From the NCBI RefSeq assembly GCF_036516575.1, contig NZ_DATBTY010000083.1, forward strand, positions 1 to 64,000: DNA of 64,000 bases, read 5' to 3'. The first letter of the stretch is position 1. Every line of letters begins with the position of its first letter. Source of the stretch: Cerasibacillus sp036516575 (lineage in GTDB: Bacteria > Bacillota > Bacilli > Bacillales > Amphibacillaceae). A program made the position numbers and the translations under genes. This document shows positions 1 through 8,124 of the stretch, piece by piece. The notes under the pieces were generated by a model that saw only the letters and a list, made by a program, of their open reading frames with translations, did no database searches and had not been told where the DNA came from.

Positions 1-847
1 CTATATTGGACTTATCGTTATTTTTTTGAGCTGGGCAGGAAATTTTGCTGTCTTTGCCGGCAGCCAGCTGAAAGAGCCCATCATGATGAAACATTATTAT
101 GAAATTCCTCTCGAGGAAGGATTTCTCCTCCAATTTCATTATTTGGCGAACCGGGATGGAAAGATGGATATTCAATGGGCTTCGGTTCCCGGTACCGATA
201 TCATGTTTTTTCCGTCTGACCATGACGGACAGATTTTCAATCATCACGAATTAAAAACCCTTTCTGCCAGCCTAAATGAGCATCATATAAACGAGCTGAA
301 AAAACATGGCGGCCGTATCACCCAAATCAGCGCTTCCCTGGCAAATGGAGAAAATAAGCTGCTCGAGATTGGAGAGGTGACAGCATATCAAAGGGTGGCA
401 CCACATATGACCATGCTGGGCACTGGTTCATCCAATGACGAAAGAGGCTATTACCTGTTCCAAGCGGACAGTGATTTGGAGATCACTCAAATGGAAATCC
501 CGTTTTATGAAAAACTGAAATCCGCCTTGTTTTTTGGTCTTAATGTCAATCAAGAACAACTCCAGCGATACGCTGATCGGGTTGAACCTTCAGAGTTCCC
601 AATAGGTAAGGATATGACTGCAGACATATTCCCTTTTTCATTAAGAGAGGGGCAGCTATTTTCGGTCAATTACCACTATACGTACAAAAAGGACGATCCA
701 AATCAATATGCTTTTTTTCAAATCAATGCAAAACTTCATGGAAAGGATGTAAATGGGGGGCGGTTCACCGAGGACCTTACCATTTTCCATCAGCCATATT
801 TAGATAATCATGCAGTCCGGAAGCTTGTACGGGAGGCCAAAAAATGA
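1..847 (+). CDS. Membrane-anchored protein of unknown function (5' end outside window)
   Basis: The frame is open from the left edge, so the true start lies outside the window; the first in-frame start-like codon (TTG at 26) sits inside a hydrophobic segment (residues like GLIVIFLSWAGNFAVF) that reads as an N-terminal membrane anchor. About 250 residues follow with no further membrane segment, so the bulk is probably exposed on one side of the membrane. I do not recognise the family. The stop overlaps the start of the next gene (ATGA type), so the two are probably translated together and may work together at the membrane. Confidence 0.6.
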   Translation, partial: YIGLIVIFLSWAGNFAVFAGSQLKEPIMMKHYYEIPLEEGFLLQFHYLANRDGKMDIQWASVPGTDIMFFPSDHDGQIFNHHELKTLSASLNEHHINELKKHGGRITQISASLANGENKLLEIGEVTAYQRVAPHMTMLGTGSSNDERGYYLFQADSDLEITQMEIPFYEKLKSALFFGLNVNQEQLQRYADRVEPSEFPIGKDMTADIFPFSLREGQLFSVNYHYTYKKDDPNQYAFFQINAKLHGKDVNGGRFTEDLTIFHQPYLDNHAVRKLVREAKK

Positions 848-1422
848 CCAGCATGCCCGCTGCTATCAATAAACTGTTTTGGGGGCTCATTATCGTTTTG
901 CTCGATTTTAACATCATCTTTTTTGATGTTTTTCCAGACTTTATCGGCTATGCTATTGTGGCTTCTGGGCTCGGTCAATTGCAGCCGTATAGCCCTTCAT
1001 TTTTGAAAGCAAGATTGGCAGCCGTCACCCTGTCCATTTTTTCCTTCCTTGCGATGTTCCAGATTCCCGTCAACTTGCTTGAAGGATTCCAGCCTACAGG
1101 CAGCATCCTCCTGATGCTTTTGGCAACGGCCATTTTGAGCCTCATCCATATTTTGCTTGTTTCTTTTGCCATTACAGGATTGATTGAAATTTCTGGGGCA
1201 AACGCGGAAAAAAGGCTAACCGGATATATCATCATTTCACTTATTTCGATTGCTGCCATACCTTTCATCCTAAATATTGGTGAACATGGGGCCATCCTTA
1301 TTATATTCGGGTGTGCTTTCGCAGCAATTGCTGCTGAAATCATGATCCTTGTTCTGCTCCGCAACTTCCGAAGCCATTTTATGGAGCAGGATAAGGCAAA
1401 TATGCCCAAAACGATTGGATGA
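844..1422 (+). CDS. Polytopic membrane protein of unknown function
   Basis: This 192-residue protein has about five hydrophobic segments (around residues 10-30, 55-75, 85-105, 125-145 and 148-170) and a short charged C-terminal tail, so it is an integral membrane protein. It overlaps the preceding gene by four bases, which indicates coupled translation. No catalytic motif was recognised. Codon use is richer in G and C than in the genes after 5.7 kb. An antisense open frame of 144 codons inside it looks like a shadow. Confidence 0.65.
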   Translation: MTSMPAAINKLFWGLIIVLLDFNIIFFDVFPDFIGYAIVASGLGQLQPYSPSFLKARLAAVTLSIFSFLAMFQIPVNLLEGFQPTGSILLMLLATAILSLIHILLVSFAITGLIEISGANAEKRLTGYIIISLISIAAIPFILNIGEHGAILIIFGCAFAAIAAEIMILVLLRNFRSHFMEQDKANMPKTIG

Positions 1423-1472
1423 AAAGGAGGAAGCCTCTACAAAGAATCAACATTAAAGGGTGTGTGTGTAGA

Positions 1473-2027
1473 ATGATTTATAGCAAAGCCGAAAAGACAA
1501 TCGTTACGGAACGGCTGCGCCTGCGTCTTTTTAACGAATCTGATGCAAAGGATGTCAGCCTGTTGTGCAATAACTATAATATTTATAAAAGCACATTGAG
1601 TTTGCCTTACCCCTATCCTATAGAATGTGCTCTGTCATGGATTGCCAATCATGAGCAAAATTTTGAAATGGGCAGGATGTATGAGTTCGCTATCACAGAC
1701 AAAAGGAGCGGACAGTTATACGGTGCCATTGCCATATCAAATCATTCGCATTACCAAAATGGTGAACTTGCTTACTGGATTGGAGAAGAATATTGGGGAA
1801 ATGGATATGCAACGGAAGCAGCCAAAGCCATGCTGGAATTTGTTTTTGAAGAGCAGGATTATCATCGTGTGTATGCACGTCATTTTATATCAAATCCCGG
1901 ATCCGGAAGGATTATGGAAAAGTGCGGAATGACCTGCGAAGGTACACTGAAAGATCATATTGTTAAAGATGGCTCTTTCGAAGACATTGTTTATTACGGT
2001 ATTATTAATCCACGGCATGAAAAATGA
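1473..2027 (+). CDS. GNAT family N-acetyltransferase (RimJ/RimL-like)
   Basis: The 184-residue product starts with a segment typical of ribosomal-protein-type acetyltransferases (TERLRLRLF near residue 13) and carries the acetyl-CoA binding region with GYATEAAKAMLEF around residues 111-123, followed by the usual NPGSGRIMEKCGM motif. It probably transfers acetyl from acetyl-CoA to an amino group; the substrate cannot be told. The open frame extends upstream to 1419, but the ATG at 1473 fits the family start. An AAGGAGG at 1423-1429 is too far upstream to serve it, so the start is not certain. A hairpin follows immediately. Confidence 0.85.
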   Translation: MIYSKAEKTIVTERLRLRLFNESDAKDVSLLCNNYNIYKSTLSLPYPYPIECALSWIANHEQNFEMGRMYEFAITDKRSGQLYGAIAISNHSHYQNGELAYWIGEEYWGNGYATEAAKAMLEFVFEEQDYHRVYARHFISNPGSGRIMEKCGMTCEGTLKDHIVKDGSFEDIVYYGIINPRHEK

Positions 2028-2052
2028 GGCTGTCTCTTAGACAGCCTCATTT
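2022..2052. terminator. Convergent hairpin terminator
   Basis: An 11-bp perfect stem (2024-2034 with 2040-2050) flanked by A and T runs overlaps the stop codon of the acetyltransferase gene and lies just downstream of the oppositely oriented HIT gene, so it can serve both strands. Confidence 0.8.
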
Positions 2053-2056
2053 AAGG

Positions 2057-2461
2057 TTAAAGCAGATGACTCATAAACTGTGACTTTAATAGTTCAAAGT
2101 CAATATTTTCATCTGTGACGGGTTCAATCCAGGCAAACCCGTCATCTTTAAAACGAGGGATCACGTGCATATGATAATGGTCGACATCTTTGAATATCCC
2201 ATTGTTTTGCATGACAGTGATGCCGTCCGTTTCGAAAAGCCCCTCAATCGTGCCGGCCACCCGCTGTGCCGCTTTCATCACCTCTTCCAAGCTCTTTTCA
2301 TCTACATCACTAAATTCCGTGTAATGTTTCTTCGGAACAATCAGCGTGTGGCCTTTATTGATCGGATATTTGTCGAGAAAACAGCAGACCCACTCATTTT
2401 CATACACGATATATCCTTCCTCCTGGCCGGAAACAATGGAGCAAAAGAGACAATCCCTCAC
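2057..2461 (-). CDS. HIT-family nucleotide-binding protein
   Basis: The histidine triad HYHMHVIPR near the C-terminus and the N-terminal CLFCSIV segment identify a HIT-superfamily protein, a group of small nucleotide hydrolases or transferases that act through a histidine in the triad. The predicted length is 134 residues, normal for the family. The start chosen is GTG at 2461, because GGGAGG lies seven bases upstream, rather than the TTG at 2476, which falls inside that ribosome site. It is not the usual B. subtilis hit locus, and its base composition matches the GC-richer left part of the window. Confidence 0.88.
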   Translation of the reverse strand: MRDCLFCSIVSGQEEGYIVYENEWVCCFLDKYPINKGHTLIVPKKHYTEFSDVDEKSLEEVMKAAQRVAGTIEGLFETDGITVMQNNGIFKDVDHYHMHVIPRFKDDGFAWIEPVTDENIDFELLKSQFMSHLL

Positions 2462-2600
2462 CCTGCCGCCTCCCAACGTATATAATGGACGAGTACCTTA
2501 TAAACTTAGATGTACTACAAGGATGCCGCACTTTCCTGCTCTTTTCTATAAAAAAGTTATCCCTGCATTGGGTCATTTCCGCTTTAAATGGAGGTTGACG

Positions 2601-2680
2601 CAATTATTCCTTTAATTATGCAATTGATCAGATTGTCGGGCAATTAACCCGATTACCGCGCATTTATCCTGATGGTGCCA
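2601..2680. repeat. Four degenerate 20-nt tandem units
   Basis: Bases 2601-2680 divide exactly into four 20-nt units beginning CAATTATTCC, CAATTGATCA, CAATTAACCC and CATTTATCCT. The first halves agree at most positions and the second halves share a GATT-like core and a terminal G in three of four. The period is strict although the units have diverged. It lies in the gap between the HIT gene and the Nudix gene. Confidence 0.6.
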
Positions 2681-2896
2681 TAAAAAATACGTGCAACATT
2701 ACATCTTGTAAGCCGCCTGTGCCTGGACGTTTTTTTGGCGTACAAAATTCAAGCCGGAAGTTAAACATTCTTTTTGATGCAGGCTAGGGAAACTAAGAGG
2801 AATTAACCAACGGTTATATTGTTGAATAAAAATTAATAAGGAAAGCCCTAAAATTGTTTTTGTTGTAAAATTAGCAGGGAGTAGAGGGGGATATAA
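2681..2896. other. Intergenic, no gene seen
   Basis: The gap from the HIT start at 2461 to the Nudix start is 435 bases. Apart from the 20-nt-period repeat I see no gene in it; composition moves from mixed to AT-rich between about 2700 and 2820, which may mark a junction between segments of different origin. Confidence 0.5.
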
Positions 2897-3361
2897 GTGC
2901 ATATCAGGAACTCAGCAAAAGCTATTATCATTAAGGAAGCAAAGATATTACTAACGAAAAATCAAGACAACGAGGGTTATTTTTATCTTTTCCCCGGAGG
3001 AGGACAAGAACACGGTGAAACGCTTCATAGCGCATTAAAAAGAGAGTGTATTGAAGAGGTTGGACAGCAAGTAGAAATCGGAGAACTTCTCCATATTCGT
3101 GAGTATATTGGTAAAAACCACGAGCACTCTTCATTTGATTTTAATGTTCACCAAATTGAATATTACTTCGTTTGCAAGCTTGATAATGAAATGAAAAACT
3201 CCATAAAACCTGCCAATCCCGATAGCCACCAAGTAGGGATAGAATGGATACATATTAATGAGTTACTTCAATACAGGATATATCCTAAAGAGTTAAGAAA
3301 ATATATAGTAAAATATTTTTATGATGAAAAGTCTTCAGTTTATTTAGGAGATATTAACTGA
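2897..3361 (+). CDS. Nudix hydrolase
   Basis: A complete Nudix box is visible around residues 35-57 (GGQEHGE, then RECIEEVG), matching the pattern G-x5-E-x7-RE-U-x-EE-x-G-U that binds the metal ion for cleaving nucleoside diphosphate derivatives. The protein has 154 residues, usual for a single-domain Nudix enzyme; the substrate is unknown. Translation starts at GTG 2897, with an AGAGGGGG ribosome site about eight bases upstream. It is AT-rich and stands alone, without an obvious partner. Confidence 0.88.
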   Translation: MHIRNSAKAIIIKEAKILLTKNQDNEGYFYLFPGGGQEHGETLHSALKRECIEEVGQQVEIGELLHIREYIGKNHEHSSFDFNVHQIEYYFVCKLDNEMKNSIKPANPDSHQVGIEWIHINELLQYRIYPKELRKYIVKYFYDEKSSVYLGDIN

Positions 3362-3470
3362 ACCTTGCTCCATAAAAGGGGCGCACTGATCTAATAGCGG
3401 ACTTTGGAATTAAGATATATAGAAATATTTTGAATTGGACCATTATCCGAAAATTTAAGGAGGATATACC

Positions 3471-3821
3471 ATGACCAAACATAAAATCTATACAATGAGT
3501 TTCGAAAGTGTCTATCCCCATTATGTTACGAAGGCGGAGAAAAAAGGACGTACGAAAAAAGAAGTCGATGAAATCATCTGTTGGTTGACAGGATATAGCC
3601 AGGAAGAGTTAGAAGCGCAACTGGAAAAAGAGACAGACTTTGAGAACTTCTTTGCGGAAGCTCCCCAACTGAATCCTTCGCGAGATTTGATCAAAGGTGT
3701 GGTATGCGGTGTCCGCGTGGAAGACATCGAAGAACCAACCATGCGCGAAATTCGCTATTTAGATAAGCTAATCGATGAGTTAGCAAAAGGAAAAGCAATG
3801 GAGAAAATTTTACGTAAATAA
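3471..3821 (+). CDS. DUF2200 family protein
   Basis: The 116-residue sequence resembles the DUF2200 family (N-terminal YTMSFESVYPHYVTKAE, then a conserved GRTKKEVDEIICWLTGY and a C-terminal IRYLDKLIDELAKGK), small cytoplasmic proteins of unknown function often seen as single accessory genes. No membrane segment or signal peptide is present. A strong AAGGAGG ribosome site precedes the ATG by eight bases, and a very strong hairpin follows the stop. Function cannot be inferred from context. Confidence 0.8.
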   Translation: MTKHKIYTMSFESVYPHYVTKAEKKGRTKKEVDEIICWLTGYSQEELEAQLEKETDFENFFAEAPQLNPSRDLIKGVVCGVRVEDIEEPTMREIRYLDKLIDELAKGKAMEKILRK

Positions 3822-3834
3822 CAATTAAGAGTGT

Positions 3835-3878
3835 AAAACACTAATTCATATATTCTAAAATATATGAATTAGTGTTTT
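3835..3878 (+). terminator. Strong hairpin terminator after the DUF2200 gene
   Basis: An 18-bp perfect stem (3835-3852 with 3861-3878) closes an eight-base loop and ends in TTTT. It starts 14 bases after the upstream stop codon. The A run at the left side would allow it to work on the other strand as well. Confidence 0.88.
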
Positions 3879-4324
3879 GTGTAAGTCATTGCTGATGCAA
3901 GGTATTCTTTTAATAATGGTATGTTGTAATAGGGCATAAATGTTTTTACAAGAAATAGAAGGTAGATCCTCGATTTACAAGACATATCTTTGATTTTGTA
4001 CACCTTCTTTGCCTTATTATATGGACAAGAGACTATGTACACCCCAGTCATAAAATAGGGAAGTAAGCGTTTCCGAAACATTAGACAGCATTCATTTAGC
4101 CTTAGCCCCAAATTTAAAAAGAGTTTATTAGTTTAGTGTTTTGGAGTATTAATATTAGTTACTTTATAGAATCCGATCTAAAGTTGTGGGTTTTTATGAA
4201 CAACTGTAAAATTAACCATATTAATGGTAAAGCGAAAAGAACAATACAAAACAATGTTGCTGCACATTACTCAAATCCATCTTAGGTCGTATATTTAAAT
4301 ATTTTGGTAAATAGCGTGTAGTTA
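3879..4324. other. Gene-poor, probably degenerate stretch
   Basis: No convincing gene is present. A minus-strand frame of 80 codons (3869-4111) begins without a clear ribosome site and overlaps the terminator, so I treat it as unsupported. A motif resembling a CcpA cre site (AGTAAGCGTTTCCG, 4062-4075) occurs without an obvious target gene. The stretch precedes the HAD remnant and shares its AT-rich, decayed look. Confidence 0.45.
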
Positions 4325-4486
4325 ATAAAAGCGATTATTTTTGATTTTAATGGTACTCTTGCTGATACTTTACCAACTTGTTTTTATGCGTTTCAAGCTG
4401 TATTTATTGAGGTTAATTCAGATGAGATCAGGCTTAGCTTGGGATTGCTCAAGTGGAAGGAAAAAAATTTATCTATATTCATCTGA
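4325..4486 (+). pseudogene. Remnant of a HAD-superfamily phosphatase
   Basis: Translated from 4325, the frame reads IKAIIFDFNGTLADTLPT, the hallmark motif I (DxDGT-like, here DFNGT) of haloacid dehalogenase phosphatases, followed by about 35 plausible residues and a stop at 4484-4486. There is no start codon: the place where ATG would stand is TTA (4322-4324), directly behind a stop codon. Normal members have 200 or more residues, so motifs II to IV are absent. This is the decayed 5' end of a phosphatase gene. Confidence 0.75.
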
Positions 4487-4576
4487 TGGAGAAGTAAATC
4501 ACTTTCGGGCCAGATTTTTGTTTGAATTTTAATAATGTATATTTGCAGTTACATAAATGGAGAGGTGACTCTAGCT

Positions 4577-4750
4577 ATGAAAAAGAAAGATTTAATAAAT
4601 AGTTTAATACCATTTGGAATGATTTTAGGTGGTGCCATCGATGTAATTTTAGGAATGTTTTTAGAATCAATCTCCCAAGGATATTCAATTGCATTGGGGG
4701 CTGGAATAGGCCTATTACTTGGAACCATTGCTTATGGATTTTATAGCTAA
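4577..4750 (+). CDS. Small two-helix membrane protein
   Basis: A 57-residue product with a short basic N-terminus (MKKKD) and two glycine-rich hydrophobic helices (about residues 11-30 and 36-54) reads as a small membrane protein with both ends on the same side. The ATG at 4577 is preceded by GGAGAGG about ten bases upstream. The frame is open further up to 4535, but that extension lacks a better ribosome site. The function is unknown; its surroundings contain several gene remnants, so it may be a survivor of a larger cluster. Confidence 0.55.
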   Translation: MKKKDLINSLIPFGMILGGAIDVILGMFLESISQGYSIALGAGIGLLLGTIAYGFYS

Positions 4751-5084
4751 AAAGAGTAGAACTGCGGTCTATTCGGCATTAAAAGCAGTTAAAGAAGAAA
4801 TTAGAAAAGCTAATAGTAATCATATAATAATGGGTAAGATAATCATAATATTAGTGCCAATATCGGAGGTGATTATTATTATTTTGCTTAATATTACCCT
4901 TGTAATATTGTCAATAGTCGGACTATTACTGTTCATTTTTGGCTTTCAAAAAAGATCACAATTATATATCTTATTTGGTGCAATAATTTTTCTTGCACCT
5001 ATATTTTACCTGATTGGGTGGACTTTCTTTTTACCTATGGTTCCGCCGATTGCATTAGCAATTTCTCTTGTTGCAAAGAAGTGA
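4734..5084 (+). CDS. Putative membrane protein, start uncertain
   Basis: The frame encodes a charged N-terminal stretch and then about three hydrophobic segments over the last 80 residues. The ATG at 4734 overlaps the preceding gene by 17 bases; another ATG at 4830 would give an 84-residue protein made almost only of membrane helices. Neither start has a good ribosome site, so expression is doubtful. No family was recognised. Confidence 0.4.
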   Translation: MDFIAKKSRTAVYSALKAVKEEIRKANSNHIIMGKIIIILVPISEVIIIILLNITLVILSIVGLLLFIFGFQKRSQLYILFGAIIFLAPIFYLIGWTFFLPMVPPIALAISLVAKK

Positions 5085-5157
5085 AACTCCACTTAAAATT
5101 TAGGTACAACATTATGTTAGAATCGGGTTTGATTGTTTTCTATACTGGAGGAGTTTA

Positions 5158-5321
5158 GTTGAAGAGAGGATTTATGATTATTTAGCGAGTGATATTTCTT
5201 TTATTATATTATTACTTTTTTTAATAAGCACAGACATTTTTTAGCAGTGATAATCAGTATAATAATTTTTTCAGGCATACCCGAGATTATAAAGGAAATT
5301 AGAAATATAAACAGAGAATAA
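5158..5321 (+). pseudogene. Frameshifted small membrane protein remnant
   Basis: From 5158 the frame reads a plausible peptide (ERIYDYLASDISF, then a run of isoleucine and leucine) and stops at 5242-5244, just inside a run of six T (5237-5242). Adding one T restores a continuous frame through LAVIISIIIFSGIPEIIKEI to a stop at 5319-5321. A GGAGGAG at 5147-5153 sits before TTG 5159, which is out of frame with this peptide, so a second lesion or a lost start is likely. About 55 residues in the repaired form. Confidence 0.4.
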
Positions 5322-5436
5322 TGATAGCCAAACGGGTGCGATTGTCTAACAATTGTATTTATGAGATTCATAGGTATGCTTATAGTATTTGGATTGTTGT
5401 TTGTACATTAATCAGTGATTGAGGTATTGAAGCTAA

Positions 5437-5733
<297 letters not shown>

Positions 5734-5738
5734 AATTG

Positions 5739-7274
5739 TTATTCAGTTATTCTTTTTAATGGTTTTTTAGCTGGGCCTGTTACAACTTCACCTGCATAAG
5801 AAAATCTTGAGCCATGACATGGACAATCCCATGTATGATCACCTGAGTTCCATTCGACTTCACAACGTAAATGTGTACATGTTGTATCAACCAAATGCAC
5901 TTTATGATTTTCATCCATATATACGCCTGTCCGATTACCATTAACACGCGTAATTAACGCTTCACCTGGTTGCATTTTCTCAATCGCTTTTATATCTTCC
6001 GTATTATCAAATTTACCTTTAATCATATGTTTAGCAACATCTAAATTGATTGTTGCAAACTGTTTCAATCCAGGATCCATCTGGAATCTAGATGGTGTAA
6101 ACAGTTTTTCATAACCATTTTTCATCCCAGATATTTGATCGGATATGATTTTTGCTGCAATTGTTCCATTGGTCATTCCCCATTTTCGATATCCTGTTGC
6201 TACAAAAACATTTTGATGTGTGCTTGTAATCGGTCCAATATATGGAACTTTATCCAAAGTAGTTAAATCTTGTGTTGACCAGCGCAATAACGGTTCTGAA
6301 GTTTGTATTATTTTTTTAGCGAAGTCTTCTAGTGCTTGATAATGATGCATTGTTTCTTTACCTTGACCTGTTTTATGGTTTTCACCAATAATTAATAATA
6401 GCTCTTCACCATTATAATGAACACTTCGTACAGAACGTGTTGGTGATTCAGCATTAATATACATACCACCTGGATATTTAGTTGTTGGTTTGACCGCAAG
6501 AACATATGCTCTTTCAGGGTACATGCGCATCGGGTAAAAACCTTGTCCATCATAAAATGGAAATTGACTGGCAACGATGACATTTTTACAGATGACTCGT
6601 TTGCCTTGTTCAGTTATGATGGCTGGACGTTTATTAAACTCAATATCGACCGCTGTCGTCTTTTCAAATAATTTTGCCCCTGCTTTTTCAAGTTCTTCTA
6701 CCAAGTGTTTTAAATATGCTAACGGATGAAATTGCGCCTGATTATTCATACGTAAAGCTAATTTCATTGGGATATCGATTGGCATCTGATCAAGTAACTC
6801 ACCTTTAATACCTAACTGATCATAAGCTTTTTTCTCACTTTGTAATTTTTTAACGTATTTTTCATCATTCGTAAAGATATAGGCATCTTCTTCTGTTAAA
6901 TCACAATCTATTTGTAATTTTTCAATCAAATGTTTGATTAAATCACTTGCCTCAACTTGTGCTTCATAATATAAACGTGCATCATCTTCACCAAAATGCT
7001 TAATCAATTCATCATATATCAGACTGTGTTGTGCTGTTATTTTTGCAGTAGTATGACCTGTTGTTCCATTTAAAATGATATCTGAATCTAATATAGCGAC
7101 ATTTAATCCATGTTGTTCAGTTAATAGGTATGCCGCTGTAATACCAGTTATTCCTGCACCTACAATTCCAACATCAACTTCAATGTTTTCATTTAATGGA
7201 GGGAATGTTGGGAGATTAATCGTGTGCCGCCAAATAGGTTCTGGATTTATTTTTTCTTTAGTCATTGGGTTCAA
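5739..7274 (-). CDS. FAD-dependent oxidoreductase with C-terminal Rieske domain (YhfW-like)
   Basis: Residues 33-48 hold a dinucleotide-binding motif (VGIVGAGITGITAAYLL), starting a DAO-type flavin domain that runs to about residue 400. The last 80 residues form a Rieske [2Fe-2S] domain with CTHLRC and CPCHGSRF, giving both Cys-His pairs. At 511 residues it matches YhfW-type proteins, cytoplasmic flavin enzymes that presumably pass electrons between FAD and the iron-sulfur cluster; the substrate is not known. A GAGGAG ribosome site precedes the ATG. It is transcribed alone, and the ferredoxin gene upstream is separated by an inverted-repeat-bounded unit. Confidence 0.9.
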   Translation of the reverse strand: MNPMTKEKINPEPIWRHTINLPTFPPLNENIEVDVGIVGAGITGITAAYLLTEQHGLNVAILDSDIILNGTTGHTTAKITAQHSLIYDELIKHFGEDDARLYYEAQVEASDLIKHLIEKLQIDCDLTEEDAYIFTNDEKYVKKLQSEKKAYDQLGIKGELLDQMPIDIPMKLALRMNNQAQFHPLAYLKHLVEELEKAGAKLFEKTTAVDIEFNKRPAIITEQGKRVICKNVIVASQFPFYDGQGFYPMRMYPERAYVLAVKPTTKYPGGMYINAESPTRSVRSVHYNGEELLLIIGENHKTGQGKETMHHYQALEDFAKKIIQTSEPLLRWSTQDLTTLDKVPYIGPITSTHQNVFVATGYRKWGMTNGTIAAKIISDQISGMKNGYEKLFTPSRFQMDPGLKQFATINLDVAKHMIKGKFDNTEDIKAIEKMQPGEALITRVNGNRTGVYMDENHKVHLVDTTCTHLRCEVEWNSGDHTWDCPCHGSRFSYAGEVVTGPAKKPLKRITE

Positions 7275-7332
7275 CTCCTCATTTTACACTAAGGATAGTT
7301 TTTCCCATCAAAGATGAAATATGCGAACATTA

Positions 7333-7535
7333 GAAAGAGGTTGGGCCCAGTCAACTTAATATGAAATTATCTTTAACATTTAATTTTATGCTTTGCGTTT
7401 ATGGTGTTACACTTATGAAAGTACTTTGCCATAATCAAGATTTAATCAACCAACAAGAAAAGGTTCCAATTATCAAAGACCGATGATTGGAACCTTTTTA
7501 ATGTATTCTTGGCTAGTTTTGTCCCAGCCCTTTAT
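7333..7535. repeat. Unit bounded by inverted repeats, with internal hairpin
   Basis: The left arm (AAAGAGGTTGGGCC, 7334-7347) is an imperfect inverse of the right arm (GTCCCAGCCCTTT, 7521-7533). Between them lies a perfect 13-bp stem (7458-7470 with 7486-7498) that could act as a terminator for the ferredoxin gene. No open frame of note is inside. The arrangement resembles short non-coding repeat units found behind genes in Firmicutes. Confidence 0.5.
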
Positions 7536-7540
7536 TATTT

Positions 7541-7780
7541 CTAACGATTTTCAAAGAATTTTCGGTTTAATTCAATATACTCACTTTCTTCTTCCGGTAC
7601 CTCATCTTCTATAAATATAGCTTCGACTGGGCATACAGCTTCACATGCACCGCAATCAATACAAACATCAGGGTCAATATAGAACATATCCTCCCCTTCT
7701 TCTATACAATCAACGGGACAAACCTCGACACATTCAGCCGCTTTCTCTGTTTTACATGGTGACGTTATGACAAATGCCAT
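7541..7780 (-). CDS. Ferredoxin with two iron-sulfur cluster motifs
   Basis: The 79-residue product has one cluster motif built from Cys8, Cys16 and Cys20 followed by proline, and a second, classic CIDCGACEAVCP motif at about residues 39-50. The wider spacing at the N-terminus is that of seven-iron ([3Fe-4S]/[4Fe-4S]) bacterial ferredoxins, small cytoplasmic electron carriers. The acidic C-terminal tail is usual. A GGAGGAAG-type ribosome site precedes the ATG. The redox partner is unknown, and the gene stands alone. Confidence 0.9.
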   Translation of the reverse strand: MAFVITSPCKTEKAAECVEVCPVDCIEEGEDMFYIDPDVCIDCGACEAVCPVEAIFIEDEVPEEESEYIELNRKFFENR

Positions 7781-7899
7781 GTGTTTTCTTCCTCCTTTAT
7801 GATGCTTAAAACAACGTCTTGTTCTTGATTACTATTATGATAAGTACATATTATTTTATTTTACAAAACTGAGATGGCAGTTTCAAGAAAAACCAAATA

Positions 7900-8106
7900 T
7901 CAGTTAAGCTCTTTAAAATATTCCTTTAAAAAACCACCAATTCGTCCACTATTATCAATGATAAAGTAAAATTCATCTGTTTCATTTTTCACATCATACA
8001 ATTTACCAGGTGTTAGTTTACGATTTATGATAAATTTCTTTGCATCTGCATGAACACATTTAATTTGTTTTAGTGTTGGGCGTTCTTCCCATGTTAAATG
8101 AATCAT
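7900..8106 (-). CDS. Small conserved protein, probably DUF6501 family
   Basis: The 68-residue product (opening MIHLTWEERPTLK, with LTPGKLYDVKNETDEFYFI in the middle and FLKEYFKE at the end) resembles short Bacillaceae proteins that I believe are grouped as DUF6501; the family name is from memory and not certain. It has no membrane segment or catalytic motif. An AGGAGAG ribosome site precedes the ATG. The stop codon of the msrAB gene lies 18 bases downstream of the higher coordinate, so the two may be co-transcribed. Confidence 0.65.
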   Translation of the reverse strand: MIHLTWEERPTLKQIKCVHADAKKFIINRKLTPGKLYDVKNETDEFYFIIDNSGRIGGFLKEYFKELN

Positions 8107-8124
8107 TTAAAACTCTCCTTTGCC

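Noticed and set aside
975..1409. 144-codon minus-strand frame inside the membrane protein gene
   Set aside because: It lies fully opposite a better-supported gene that overlaps its neighbour in operon fashion; it has no ribosome site and its residue mix is that of an antisense shadow.
3869..4111. 80-codon minus-strand frame behind the DUF2200 gene
   Set aside because: Its end lies in the strong terminator hairpin, no ribosome site precedes its start, and I could not recognise a family. It was left as part of a gene-poor stretch.
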